The notes: generated by a model from the letters alone, not told the origin. A stretch of DNA of 18,814 bases from Ruminococcaceae bacterium UBA7067 (GCA_002493755.1 DKZT01000040.1:1-18814); one strand, 5' to 3'; counted from the first letter of the stretch, positions 1 through 8,117 are shown. A program made the numbers and translations.

Positions 1-33
1 AACCTTATTTATTATTGTAGGAGGAAATATAAA

Positions 34-1314
34 ATGAGTTTGAAGTCAACAAAAGAGGTAGAAACAAACCGTCACGAGCTTGAGGTTCAAATTGACGGCG
101 AAACTTTTCAGAAGGCAGTTAACAGCGTTTTCCTTAAAAGAAGAAAGAATATAAGTGTTCCGGGCTTCCGTAAGGGCAAGGCTCCGAAGAGCGTTATAGA
201 GAAAATGTACGGCAAAGAGGTTTTCTATGAGGACGCTATGCAGGATTTATATCCCGAGGCTTTGGCTGAAGCCGCAAAGGAAGCAGGCCTTGTAATTATC
301 AATGATAAGATTGACCTTGACGTTGTTGAGGTAGGCGACGACGGCTTTACATTCAAGGCTGTTGTTACTGTTAAGCCGACAATCGATGTAAACAACTACA
401 AGGGTATCGAGGTTACTGCAAAGTCAACCGAGGTTACAGACGAAATCCTTGAAAAGGAAATCCAGAATGTACGCGAGCGCAACAGCCGCCTTGTTACCGT
501 TGAGGGCAGAGCTGTTCAGAACGATGACCTCGTTGTAATCGACTTTGAGGGCTTTGTTGACGGCGAAGCATTCGAGGGCGGTAAGGCTGAAAACTATAAC
601 CTCAAAATCGGCAGCGGCAACTTTATTCCCGGCTTTGAGGAGCAGATAATCGGCCACAGCACCAATGACGAGTTCACAATCACCGTTAAGTTCCCGGAGG
701 ACTATCCGGTTGATGAGCTTAAGAGCAAGGATGCAGACTTCAAGATTGTTCTTCACGAAATCAAGGAAAGACAGCTCCCTGAATTTGACGAGGAGTTTGT
801 TAAGGACGTAAGCGATAAGGAAACTATCGACGAGTACAAGGAAGAGCTTAAGGGCGAGGTTGCACAGAGACTTCAGAAGGAATCTGAGAACGATGTTGAA
901 AACCAGATTACCGACAAGCTTGTTGAGCTTATTGAGGGTGAAATTCCTCAGGCTATGTATACAAACGAAGTAAACGAAATGCTCAGAGAGTTCGATATGC
1001 GTCTGCGTCAGCAGGGTATGGACCTTGAAACATATATGCAGTACACAGGTATGAATGTTGAAACTCTTGCAGGCGGATACAGAGAGCAGGCTGAAAAGAG
1101 AGTTAAGCTGCGCCTTATCCTTGAGAAGATTGCAGAAAAGGAAGCAATCGAGGTAACTGACGAGGATGTTGAGAAGGAGTATGCAAGACTCGCTGAGGCT
1201 TACAAAATGGATGTTGAAAAGGTTAAAAACGCTATTCCTGCTGAGGATCTTGCAAAGGATCTCGGCGTAGAGAAGGCAATGCAGCTTGTAAAGGACAGTG
1301 CAAAAATCGCCTGA
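34..1314 (+). CDS. tig: Trigger factor, ribosome-associated chaperone and prolyl isomerase
   Basis: This 426-residue protein has the normal length and three-part layout of trigger factor. The N-terminal ribosome-binding domain carries the signature GFRKGKAP at residues 44-51, the loop that docks at the ribosomal exit tunnel. An FKBP-type prolyl isomerase domain follows at about 160-245, and a charged helical C-terminal chaperone domain fills 250-426. The protein binds nascent chains as they leave the ribosome and helps them fold. The ATG is preceded by AGGAGG at 19-24, nine bases upstream, which fixes the start. It is the first gene of a tig-clpP-clpX-lon-ysxC block common in Firmicutes, which couples folding of new proteins with degradation. 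The promoter must lie left of the window. Confidence 0.97.
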   Translation: MSLKSTKEVETNRHELEVQIDGETFQKAVNSVFLKRRKNISVPGFRKGKAPKSVIEKMYGKEVFYEDAMQDLYPEALAEAAKEAGLVIINDKIDLDVVEVGDDGFTFKAVVTVKPTIDVNNYKGIEVTAKSTEVTDEILEKEIQNVRERNSRLVTVEGRAVQNDDLVVIDFEGFVDGEAFEGGKAENYNLKIGSGNFIPGFEEQIIGHSTNDEFTITVKFPEDYPVDELKSKDADFKIVLHEIKERQLPEFDEEFVKDVSDKETIDEYKEELKGEVAQRLQKESENDVENQITDKLVELIEGEIPQAMYTNEVNEMLREFDMRLRQQGMDLETYMQYTGMNVETLAGGYREQAEKRVKLRLILEKIAEKEAIEVTDEDVEKEYARLAEAYKMDVEKVKNAIPAEDLAKDLGVEKAMQLVKDSAKIA

Positions 1315-1340
1315 TTTTGAATACATAGCTGATTTATGAC

Positions 1341-1375
1341 TATCCTTTAATGCGTATATAAAAATATAAAGGGAT
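1341..1375 (+). promoter_or_regulatory. Possible hairpin covering the clpP ribosome binding site
   Basis: In the 69-base tig-clpP gap, the bases around 1342-1349 (ATCCTTTA) can pair with 1367-1375 (TAAAGGGAT), leaving one bulged G. The right arm contains AAAGGG (1368-1373), the only plausible ribosome binding site for clpP. The helix is AT-rich and weak, so control of clpP translation is only a guess. No CtsR-type operator (GGTCAAA direct repeat) is visible in this gap. Confidence 0.2.
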
Positions 1376-1383
1376 GATTTCTT

Positions 1384-1965
1384 ATGAGTTTAGTACCTTA
1401 TGTAGTTGAGCAGGACGGCAGAGGCGAACGTTCCTACGATATTTTCTCCCGTTTGCTCAAGGACAGAATTATTATGCTGAATGATGAGGTTAATAACGCC
1501 ACTGCAAGTCTTGTTGTCGCTCAGCTTCTGTTTTTGGAGGGTCAGGATCCGTCAAAGGATATTTCACTCTATATCAACAGCCCGGGCGGCAGCGTTACAG
1601 ACGGTCTTGCTATTTATGATACAATGAATTACATCAAATGCGATGTATCAACAATTTGTATGGGTATGGCGGCAAGTATGGGCGCATTCCTGCTTGCAGC
1701 AGGCGCAAAGGGCAAAAGACTTGCCCTGCCTAACAGCGATATTATGATTCATCAGCCGAGCGGCGGCGCAAAGGGTCAGGCAACAGACATTATGATTCAC
1801 GCCGACCACATTTTGCAGACTAAGAAAAAGCTTAATACCATTCTGTCTGAAAAGACCGGTCAGCCGTATGACGTTATAGCAAGAGATACTGAAAGAGATA
1901 ACTTTATGACAGCACAGCAGGCTCTTGAATACGGCTTGATTGATAAGGTTATTGAGAAAAGATAA
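1384..1965 (+). CDS. clpP: ATP-dependent Clp protease proteolytic subunit
   Basis: ClpP is a serine peptidase that forms a barrel of two seven-subunit rings and degrades unfolded proteins fed in by ClpX or related ATPases. The 193-residue length is typical. The catalytic triad can be read directly: Ser98 in GMAASMG, His123 in MIHQPSGG and Asp172 in ERDNFM. The oxyanion-region motif NSPGGSV lies at about 66-71. The start is an ATG ten bases after AAAGGG (1368-1373), a weaker ribosome site than its neighbours have. clpX follows after 33 bases, so the two subunits of ClpXP are probably made from one message. All key residues are intact. Confidence 0.98.
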   Translation: MSLVPYVVEQDGRGERSYDIFSRLLKDRIIMLNDEVNNATASLVVAQLLFLEGQDPSKDISLYINSPGGSVTDGLAIYDTMNYIKCDVSTICMGMAASMGAFLLAAGAKGKRLALPNSDIMIHQPSGGAKGQATDIMIHADHILQTKKKLNTILSEKTGQPYDVIARDTERDNFMTAQQALEYGLIDKVIEKR

Positions 1966-1998
1966 ATCTTGATTGTTTAAGATAGGAGCTTAATTTCG

Positions 1999-3318
1999 AT
2001 GGCAAACAAAGACGACTCAAACAGAGAGAGAAATATTCACTGCTCTTTTTGCGGAAAGCCTCAGGATTTGGCAGGAAGATTAGTTGCCGGCAACGGAGTA
2101 TACATTTGTGACGAATGTATCGAGCTTTGTAATTCTATATTACAGGAGGAAAAAGCCGGAGAAAAGAGCAGGAAGAAAAAAAAGAATATTCATTTTGAGA
2201 ATTTGCTTAAACCCGAAGAAATTAAAGCAAAGCTTGACGAATATGTTATCGGTCAGGACAGCGCAAAGATTACTCTCAGTGTTGCTGTATATAACCACTA
2301 CAAAAGGGTTATGCACAGCACCGATGACGTTGACTTTGTAAAGAGCAATGTGCTTATGCTCGGTCCGACCGGCACAGGCAAAACTTATCTTGCACAAACG
2401 CTTGCTAAAATACTTGACGTTCCCTTTGCCATTGCAGACGCCACAACCTTAACTCAGGCAGGCTATGTCGGCGAGGATGTTGAAAATATTCTTTTAAGGC
2501 TGATTCAGGCTGCTGATATGGATATTGAGCGTGCAGAAATGGGCATTATCTATATCGACGAGATTGACAAAATCTCAAGAAAGTCTGAGAACCCATCTAT
2601 CACCCGTGATGTCAGCGGCGAGGGAGTTCAGCAGGCACTATTAAAAATCCTTGAGGGTACTGTTTCAAATGTTCCTCCACAGGGCGGAAGAAAGCATCCT
2701 CAGCAGGAATTTTTACAGATTAATACTAAAAACATTCTCTTTATTTGCGGCGGTGCGTTTGACGGACTTGAAAAGGTTGTTGAGAAAAGAACCGGCTCCT
2801 CAAGCCTTGGCTTCGGCGCTGAGGTTATGAGCAGAACTCAGCTCAACGAAACCTCCTGGATGAGCGAGGTTATCTCTCACGATCTTGTAAAATTCGGACT
2901 CATTCCGGAGCTTGTCGGCAGACTGCCGGTTATAACCGCGCTTAACGGACTGGACAAAAAGTCGCTTGTAAGAATACTCAAGGAGCCGAAGAATGCCCTT
3001 GTCAAGCAGTATCAGCGTCTTTTTGCACTTGATGATGTATTACTTGAATTTGATGACAAGGCTCTTGAGGCTATCGCGGATAAGGCGATAGAGGAAAAAA
3101 CAGGAGCAAGAGGACTTCGTTCAATACTTGAAAGCATTTTAATGGATTTGATGTTCAAGGTTCCGTCTGATTCCACGATTGAAAAGGTTGTGATTACGGC
3201 GGAAACAGTAAGAAATCCCGAAAATGTCACAATTATTCATAATCAAGGTAAAGCACCGGCTCCGCTGAGTATCAGTGAGGATGAAATAAAAAACCCAAGG
3301 AAACCGAACGCATCTTAA
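1999..3318 (+). CDS. clpX: ATP-dependent Clp protease ATP-binding subunit ClpX
   Basis: ClpX is the AAA+ unfoldase that recognises tagged proteins and threads them into ClpP. The 439-residue protein has an N-terminal zinc-binding domain with Cys15, Cys18, Cys37 and Cys40 (CSFC and CDEC). The AAA+ core has Walker A GPTGTGKT at 122-129, the substrate-gripping pore loop GYVG at 155-158, Walker B IIYIDEID at 183-190, a second pore-loop motif GGRKHP, and the sensor-2 motif GARGLRS near the C-terminal part. The start is ATG with AGGAG at 1984-1988. It lies 33 bases after clpP. A stem-loop follows before lon, which may partly end transcription. Confidence 0.98.
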   Translation: MANKDDSNRERNIHCSFCGKPQDLAGRLVAGNGVYICDECIELCNSILQEEKAGEKSRKKKKNIHFENLLKPEEIKAKLDEYVIGQDSAKITLSVAVYNHYKRVMHSTDDVDFVKSNVLMLGPTGTGKTYLAQTLAKILDVPFAIADATTLTQAGYVGEDVENILLRLIQAADMDIERAEMGIIYIDEIDKISRKSENPSITRDVSGEGVQQALLKILEGTVSNVPPQGGRKHPQQEFLQINTKNILFICGGAFDGLEKVVEKRTGSSSLGFGAEVMSRTQLNETSWMSEVISHDLVKFGLIPELVGRLPVITALNGLDKKSLVRILKEPKNALVKQYQRLFALDDVLLEFDDKALEAIADKAIEEKTGARGLRSILESILMDLMFKVPSDSTIEKVVITAETVRNPENVTIIHNQGKAPAPLSISEDEIKNPRKPNAS

Positions 3319-3336
3319 ATTTGATTATTCTTATAC

Positions 3337-3375
3337 GAGCTGTAACTGATTCCAAGGTTGCAGCTCTTTGTGTTT
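3337..3375 (+). terminator. Stem-loop with partial T tract between clpX and lon
   Basis: GAGCTGTAAC (3337-3346) pairs with GTTGCAGCTC (3357-3366) through ten base pairs including one G-T wobble, around a ten-base loop. The run TTTGTGTTT follows at 3367-3375. This resembles an intrinsic terminator with an imperfect T tract, so it may be a partial terminator or an mRNA processing signal that lowers lon expression relative to clpPX. No convincing promoter was found between it and lon, which favours partial read-through. Confidence 0.5.
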
Positions 3376-3402
3376 AAAACAGGTATAAAGGAGGGAGAAT
3401 AT

Positions 3403-5772
3403 ATGAATAAAACAGTTGTAGAGGTTGCTGAAATGACGCTGCCTATGCTTCCGCTTCGCGGCCTGGTGCTTTTTCCGAAGATGAAGCTTCACTTTGATAT
3501 AGGAAGAAAAAAGTCGGCTAAGGCTATTGAAGCGGCGATGAACGCCGACCAGGTAATTTTTATCGTAACCCAGAAAAACATCAACTGTATTGACCCGAAG
3601 AGAAATGACGTTTATTCTGTCGGTGTTGTTGCAAAGGTTGTGCAGATTATAAGACAGCCCGACGATACCGTGAGAGTAATAGTCGAGGGAATCCGCCGGG
3701 CGAGCGTTGAGAACATTGTCAATACATCTTCGTATATGTCGGCTGCGGTAAAAAGTATTTCAGTTCCTCCGACTGAGGAAACCTCTTATGATATTGCAGT
3801 TATACGCAGCGCAAAGGATATTTTTGAAAGATACCTTATGTTTTCTCCGAAGCCTCCGGCAGAGCTTCTTTATAAGCTCAGCTTTATTAATACAACCGAG
3901 GAGCTTGCATATTTCATTGCGGCGAACTGCAGCCTTTCATATGAGATTAAGCAGGAAATACTTGAAACAGACGATCCGACGCAGCGCCTTGAACAGCTTA
4001 TAGATTATCTCACCCAAGAGGTATACATATTGAGTGTTCAGGAGGATATTGCAAAGCGCGCTAAGGAGAGAATTGACGAATCACAGCGTGAATACTTCCT
4101 AAGAGAACAGCTTAAGGTTATCGAGTCTGAAATCGGCGTTGAGGATGACGACTATGCCGAAACTGAAAATCTGCGTGAAAAGGTGCTGGAGCTTCATCTG
4201 AGCGAGGAAAACGAGAAAACCCTCCTCAAGGAGTGCGACAGGCTTGAGCGTATGCCCTACGGCTCTCAGGAAGCAACCGTTATGAGGACGTATATAGAAA
4301 CCTGCCTTGAGCTTCCCTGGAACACAAGCACGCAGGAGAAAATCGACATTCTATCCGCACGTAAAACGCTTGATGAAAACCATTACGGCTTGAAAAAGGT
4401 CAAGGAGAATATCCTTGAAAACCTCGCCATCAGAAAGCTTTCGCCCGATATAAAGGGGCAGATTCTCTGCTTAGTCGGCCCTCCGGGAGTCGGTAAAACA
4501 TCTATCGCGCAGTCTGTGGCTCAGGCGATAAACAGAAAGTGTCAGAGAATCGCTCTCGGCGGCGTGAAAGATGAATCGGAAATCAGAGGACACAGAAGAA
4601 CCTATATAGCTTCAATGCCGGGCAGAATTATCAATGCGATTAAAGCGGCAGGCGTGAATAACCCTGTTTTGGTACTTGATGAAATTGACAAGCTCGGCAA
4701 TGACTACAAGGGCGACCCGACCTCAGCTCTGCTTGAGGTGCTCGACAGCGAGCAGAATAATAAATTCTATGACCACTATATAGATATGCCGTTTGATTTA
4801 AGCAAGGTTATGTTTATCACAACGGCAAACGACCAGTCGATGATTCCTGCTCCTCTGCTTGACCGAATGGACGTAATCACTCTGGACAGCTACACAAGAG
4901 AAGAGAAGTTCTACATTGCAAAGGAACACCTTATTCCGAAGCAGATGAAAAACTGCCGCATCACAAAGAAGATGTTTAAGATAGCCGATGAAGCGATTTA
5001 TATGCTGATAGACGGCTACACGAGAGAGGCAGGAGTGAGAAGTCTGGAGCGCAGAATAATCGAGCTTTTGAGAAAGGCGGCGATTATGTTTGTCGAGGGA
5101 GAGGCTAAATCTCTGACGGTAACACCGAAAAAGCTTGAAAAGCTTATCGGCCCGATAAAATATAAGACTGAAAAAGCTCAGAAAAGCTCCGAGGTTGGAA
5201 TTGTAACCGGTCTTGCGTGGACATCTGTCGGCGGTGAAACACTGCCGATTGAGGTTGCCGTGATGAACGGCACGGGAAAAATCGAGCTTACCGGCTCTCT
5301 CGGCGATGTTATGCAGGAATCTGCAAAGGCGGCAGTTACCTGCATACGCACAATGTCCGATAAGCTTGAAATAGAAGAGGACTTCTATAAAAAATACGAT
5401 ATTCATATCCACGCTCCCGAGGGTGCAGTGCCTAAGGACGGACCGTCGGCGGGCATCACAATGGCAACAGCCGTAGCGTCAGCTCTTACACAACGTCCTG
5501 TTAAGCCGAATATAGCGATGACAGGCGAAATTACGCTCAGAGGTAAGGTTCTGCCGATAGGCGGCTTAAAGGAAAAATCAATGGCGGCATACCGATTTGG
5601 TGTTGACACCGTGATTTTCCCGGAGGATAATAAATCTGATATATCGGAGATTGACGAGCAGGTGAAAAACTCAATTAATTTCGTGCCCGTCAGCTCAATT
5701 TCACAGGTTTTGTCACTCGCTCTTGAGAATACAAAAAGAGGAGAATCCGCAAAAACCGCAAACGAACAGTAG
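3403..5772 (+). CDS. lon: Lon endopeptidase, ATP-dependent serine protease
   Basis: Lon degrades damaged and regulatory proteins as a single-chain hexamer that joins unfoldase and protease. The 789-residue protein has the N-terminal substrate-binding domain (LPMLPLRGLVLFPKM at about 13-27), a coiled linker at about 190-300, an AAA+ module with Walker A GPPGVGKT at 359-366 and Walker B VLVLDEID at 422-429, and a C-terminal protease domain with the Ser682 (PKDGPSAG) and Lys725 (GGLKEK) dyad. The ATG at 3403 is chosen because AAAGGAGGG lies just upstream at 3388-3396. An in-frame TTG at 3358 would add 15 residues but falls inside the clpX-lon stem-loop and has no ribosome site. Its TAG stop overlaps the ribosome site of ysxC. 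Confidence 0.97.
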   Translation: MNKTVVEVAEMTLPMLPLRGLVLFPKMKLHFDIGRKKSAKAIEAAMNADQVIFIVTQKNINCIDPKRNDVYSVGVVAKVVQIIRQPDDTVRVIVEGIRRASVENIVNTSSYMSAAVKSISVPPTEETSYDIAVIRSAKDIFERYLMFSPKPPAELLYKLSFINTTEELAYFIAANCSLSYEIKQEILETDDPTQRLEQLIDYLTQEVYILSVQEDIAKRAKERIDESQREYFLREQLKVIESEIGVEDDDYAETENLREKVLELHLSEENEKTLLKECDRLERMPYGSQEATVMRTYIETCLELPWNTSTQEKIDILSARKTLDENHYGLKKVKENILENLAIRKLSPDIKGQILCLVGPPGVGKTSIAQSVAQAINRKCQRIALGGVKDESEIRGHRRTYIASMPGRIINAIKAAGVNNPVLVLDEIDKLGNDYKGDPTSALLEVLDSEQNNKFYDHYIDMPFDLSKVMFITTANDQSMIPAPLLDRMDVITLDSYTREEKFYIAKEHLIPKQMKNCRITKKMFKIADEAIYMLIDGYTREAGVRSLERRIIELLRKAAIMFVEGEAKSLTVTPKKLEKLIGPIKYKTEKAQKSSEVGIVTGLAWTSVGGETLPIEVAVMNGTGKIELTGSLGDVMQESAKAAVTCIRTMSDKLEIEEDFYKKYDIHIHAPEGAVPKDGPSAGITMATAVASALTQRPVKPNIAMTGEITLRGKVLPIGGLKEKSMAAYRFGVDTVIFPEDNKSDISEIDEQVKNSINFVPVSSISQVLSLALENTKRGESAKTANEQ

Positions 5773-5782
5773 GAGGGATATT

Positions 5783-6379
5783 TTGATTAACCTGAATAAC
5801 GCCGTTTTTGAGGCGGCATACGGCACTTCAAAGCAGCTGCCGCCGTCAGAGCTGCCGGAAATTATTTTTTCCGGACGTTCAAATGTCGGTAAATCCTCGC
5901 TGATTAATAAGCTGCTCAATCGAAAATCCCTTGCCCGCGTCAGTGCCACTCCGGGTAAAACCGCAACTATCAATTTTTTCGACATTGACAAAAAGGCGAA
6001 ATTTGTAGATTTGCCCGGTTACGGCTACGCAAAGGTTTCTCAGTCGGAGAAACAGAGATGGGCAGACCTTGTTGAGGGCTATTTTGCAGGGGACAGAAAG
6101 TTCTGCGTTGTTGTGCAGATTATCGATATGCGCCACAAGCCGACTGAGGACGATTTGAATATGCTTGACTTCATAAGTCACAATCGTCTGCCGTTTATTG
6201 TGGTGCTCACAAAAAAGGATAAGCTGAATAAAACCGAGCAGCAAAAGCAGATGAATCTGTTTGGCGAGGTTTTCTGCGATTTCGGAAGCGCACCCATATT
6301 TCCTTTTTCTGCGCTTAAGGGGGACGGGAAAGAGGAAATACTAAAATATCTTCAAGAGAAAATTGAAGAATACAACTGA
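5783..6379 (+). CDS. ysxC: Ribosome biogenesis GTPase YsxC/EngB
   Basis: This is an EngB-family GTPase needed for late assembly of the large ribosomal subunit. The 198-residue product matches the usual family size. Motifs are G1 GRSNVGKSS at 31-39, G2 region around ATPGKT at 55-60, G3 DLPG at 76-79 and G4 TKKD at 143-146. A TTG at 5783 is taken as the start because AGGAGGG (5771-5777) lies six bases upstream and the encoded sequence begins with the family-typical INLNNAVF segment. An upstream in-frame start near 5723 would lie inside lon and has no ribosome site. The lon stop codon TAG overlaps this ribosome site, so translation of the two genes is probably coupled. Confidence 0.95.
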   Translation: MINLNNAVFEAAYGTSKQLPPSELPEIIFSGRSNVGKSSLINKLLNRKSLARVSATPGKTATINFFDIDKKAKFVDLPGYGYAKVSQSEKQRWADLVEGYFAGDRKFCVVVQIIDMRHKPTEDDLNMLDFISHNRLPFIVVLTKKDKLNKTEQQKQMNLFGEVFCDFGSAPIFPFSALKGDGKEEILKYLQEKIEEYN

Positions 6380-6395
6380 TAGGGAGATGTAGAAA

Positions 6396-7700
6396 ATGTT
6401 TGTTAATGACTGTTTAAATGTGAATGAAAAGGGACACCTCACCATAGGCGGCTGTGATACCGTAGAGCTTGCAAAGAAGTACGGCACTCCGCTTTATGTG
6501 CTTGACGAGAATGTAATACGCAACACCTGCAAATCGTATGTCGATTCGTTTAAGAAGCATTATGACGGCAACGGTCTTGCTCTTTACGCAAGCAAGGCAC
6601 TGAGCTGTAAGGCTCTTTGCGAGATTGCAAAGGAAGAGAAAATGGGTCTTGATGTTGTGTCGGGCGGCGAGCTTTACACTGCATTAAAGGCAGGCTTCCC
6701 TGTTGAGAATATCCACTTCCACGGCAACAACAAAACCTATGACGAGCTTTGCTTTGCCGTTGACAGCAATATCGGTAAAATAGTCGTTGACAACCTGACA
6801 GAGCTTGAAACACTCGACAAAATCTGCGCTGAAAAGGGCAAGGTTCAGAAAATCTCAATGAGAATCAAGCCGGGTGTTGACGCTCACACACATAACTTTA
6901 TCAGAACGGGTCAGATTGACTCAAAGTTCGGCTTTGCGCTTGAAACAGGCGAGGCTATGAACGCAGTTAAGGAGGCTATTGAGCTTAAGAATGTTGACCT
7001 TTGCGAGCTTCACTGCCATATCGGCTCACAGATTTTTGACATTGACCCGTTTGTAACAGCCGCTGAAATAATGATGGACTTCATCGGCGCAATCAAGAAC
7101 GAAACAGGTCACGTTGTTACAGAGCTTAATCTCGGCGGCGGCTTTGGCATCAAGTACACAGACAACGATAATCCGACAGCTTACGATAACTATATGAACT
7201 CCGTGTCAAAGGCTGTTCACGCTAAGGCTGAGCAGTACGGCTTGCCTGTTCCGTTTGTATATATTGAGCCGGGCAGATCTATTGTTGGCGAAGCAGGTAT
7301 CACTCTTTACACAGTCGGCGCAGTCAAGACAATTCCTGATGTAAGAACCTATGTTTCAATCGACGGCGGTATGTCCGATAACATAAGATATGCTCTTTAT
7401 CAGTCCGAGTACACTGTTGTTACCGCCAATAAGGCTGACAAGGAAGCCGACACAGTTGTTACAATAGCAGGCAAGTGCTGTGAAAGCGGCGACCTTATTC
7501 AGGAGAACACAAAGATAGCAAAGGCTGAGCCGGGCGACACAATCGCAGTTCTCTCAACAGGCGCATACAACTATTCAATGGCTTCAAACTACAACAGAAT
7601 CCCGAAGCCGCCAATCGTGCTTGTAAACAACGGCACGGACAAGCTTATCGTAAAAAGAGAAAGCTATGAGGATTTGATTAAGAACGATCTGGATTTATAA
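6396..7700 (+). CDS. lysA: Diaminopimelate decarboxylase (last step of lysine synthesis)
   Basis: LysA removes carbon dioxide from meso-diaminopimelate to give L-lysine, using pyridoxal phosphate. The 434-residue protein shows the fold-type III alanine racemase-like barrel with the cofactor lysine Lys67 in YASKALS, HIGSQ at 208-212, the phosphate-binding GGGFG at 247-251 and EPGR at 291-294. The C-terminal part supplies the active-site cysteine motif CESGD at 362-366 and Tyr391 in the GAYNYSMASNYN segment. All of these are intact. It starts 16 bases after ysxC with AGGGAG at 6381-6386, so it is probably the last gene of the same operon, and a strong terminator follows. The combination with ysxC has no obvious functional meaning beyond shared transcription. 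Confidence 0.97.
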   Translation: MFVNDCLNVNEKGHLTIGGCDTVELAKKYGTPLYVLDENVIRNTCKSYVDSFKKHYDGNGLALYASKALSCKALCEIAKEEKMGLDVVSGGELYTALKAGFPVENIHFHGNNKTYDELCFAVDSNIGKIVVDNLTELETLDKICAEKGKVQKISMRIKPGVDAHTHNFIRTGQIDSKFGFALETGEAMNAVKEAIELKNVDLCELHCHIGSQIFDIDPFVTAAEIMMDFIGAIKNETGHVVTELNLGGGFGIKYTDNDNPTAYDNYMNSVSKAVHAKAEQYGLPVPFVYIEPGRSIVGEAGITLYTVGAVKTIPDVRTYVSIDGGMSDNIRYALYQSEYTVVTANKADKEADTVVTIAGKCCESGDLIQENTKIAKAEPGDTIAVLSTGAYNYSMASNYNRIPKPPIVLVNNGTDKLIVKRESYEDLIKNDLDL

Positions 7701-7716
7701 TAATCAATAATATAAC

Positions 7717-7762
7717 ACCCACGCTGAATTTCTATTGAGGAACAGCGTGGGTTTGTTTTTTT
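7717..7762 (+). terminator. Strong intrinsic terminator after lysA
   Basis: ACCCACGCTG (7717-7726) and CAGCGTGGGT (7743-7752) form a perfect ten-base-pair stem with a 16-base loop, followed by TTG and seven T residues up to 7762. This is a textbook Rho-independent terminator and closes the tig-to-lysA block. Confidence 0.93.
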
Positions 7763-7826
7763 GCTTCTCCAGAGAGAGGGAAATGTTGTAAACTTAAGGG
7801 TTTGTGTTTCGAGAATGTTCGTAGGA

Positions 7827-7842
7827 AACGGTCATGACCGTT
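7827..7842. repeat. 16-base perfect palindrome
   Basis: AACGGTCATGACCGTT is a perfect inverted repeat. It is extended by GG on the left (7824-7825) and CC on the right (7843-7844) if one A is bulged. The flanks (GTAGG before, CCGGG after) match the outline of short dispersed repeats in related genomes. It could also be an operator for a dimeric regulator, but it lies about 250 bases upstream of the next promoter, which makes that less likely. Confidence 0.55.
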
Positions 7843-7910
7843 CCGGGATAGACGCAGTTACTGCTATGCTCTACAAAATTAGGATAGAGTATAACATTCA
7901 TCGGCTCGAG

Positions 7911-7963
7911 CATCCCCCTCATCAGTCGTCCGAGGGCGACAGCTTCCCCCCAAGGGGAAGCCT
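7911..7963. repeat. Double-hairpin repeat unit
   Basis: The C-rich leader at 7911-7924 is followed by a hairpin at 7925-7940 (GTCG pairs with CGAC plus a wobble and a C-G pair) and by a second hairpin at 7942-7961 in which GCTTCCCC pairs perfectly with GGGGAAGC. The arrangement of a C-rich leader and two small hairpins resembles a repeat family I recall from Ruminococcaceae genomes. Only one copy is present in this window, so repeat status is inferred. Confidence 0.5.
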
Positions 7964-7995
7964 TAACCCGTTACGAGTATTTCTTAATTCAAAGA

Positions 7996-8056
7996 GCCGC
8001 AAAGCGGCGACAACCACATCTTCACTCTTCACTCTCCACTCTGCGGCGTAGCCGCA
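7996..8056. repeat. Two GC mini-hairpins flanking a tandem heptamer
   Basis: GCCGC-AAA-GCGGC (7996-8008) and TGCGGC-GTA-GCCGCA (8042-8056) are perfect small hairpins. Between them sit three heptamers, TTCACTC twice (8021-8034) and TCCACTC once (8035-8041). The GC arms of the first hairpin are also complementary to arms of the second, so the whole 61 bases could fold into one larger structure. This may be a short non-autonomous element or the relic of one; no target-site duplication could be defined. Confidence 0.5.
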
Positions 8057-8088
8057 TAATATTATGTCGAAATATCCGAAAAAATACA

Positions 8089-8117
8089 TTTACTTTATTG
8101 CGCTGATGTGTTATCAT
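8089..8117 (+). promoter_or_regulatory. Sigma-A-type promoter for the amino acid ABC operon
   Basis: TTTACT (8089-8094) and TATCAT (8112-8117) are separated by 17 bases, and TG at 8109-8110 gives an extended -10 element. Transcription would begin near 8124, about 30 bases before the start codon. Four of six and five of six bases match the consensus. No riboswitch or leader terminator fits in the short untranslated leader. Confidence 0.65.

Larger units (their letters stand above)
7763..8088. repeat. Gene-free stretch holding a mosaic of intergenic hairpin repeats
   Basis: I see no credible gene here. A possible 96-residue frame at 7761-8051 has no ribosome site, low-complexity content and no recognisable domain. 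Instead the stretch carries several different inverted repeats in a row: a 16-base palindrome (7827-7842), two adjacent hairpins (7925-7961), and two GC-rich mini-hairpins flanking a tandem heptamer (7996-8056). The general pattern, particularly the double-hairpin block, resembles dispersed intergenic repeats common in gut Clostridia; that is from memory and needs a genome search. No transposase, riboswitch or tRNA was recognised. Confidence 0.65.

Noticed and set aside
424..1326. A 300-codon open frame on the minus strand opposite tig
   Set aside because: It lies fully antisense to the clear trigger factor gene; it has no ribosome site or recognisable domain and its Cys/Leu-rich composition is what the complement of Glu/Lys-rich coding gives.
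1315..1383. CtsR operator or separate clpP promoter
   Set aside because: No GGTCAAA direct repeat is present. TTGAAT (1317-1322) with TATCCT (1341-1346) at 18 bases is a weak promoter match that chance could explain.
3358..3402. Upstream TTG start giving Lon 15 extra residues
   Set aside because: It falls inside the clpX-lon stem-loop and has no ribosome site, whereas the ATG at 3403 has a strong one and matches the family's N terminus.
4798..5412. A 204-codon open frame on the minus strand opposite lon
   Set aside because: Antisense to the intact ATPase and protease domains of Lon; no ribosome site and no motif.
5723..5782. Longer N terminus for YsxC starting inside lon
   Set aside because: The extra 20 residues would be encoded within lon and lack a ribosome site; the TTG at 5783 has AGGAGGG at ideal spacing.
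8021..8041. CRISPR array suggested by short tandem units
   Set aside because: The units are seven bases, adjacent, without spacers, and no cas gene is present.
7761..8051. A 96-codon open frame between lysA and the ABC operon
   Set aside because: It begins in the T tract of the lysA terminator, runs through several hairpin repeats and has no ribosome site or known domain.
8098..8117. TTGCGC as the -35 box for the ABC operon
   Set aside because: Only eight bases separate it from TATCAT, far too close; TTTACT at 8089 gives 17.
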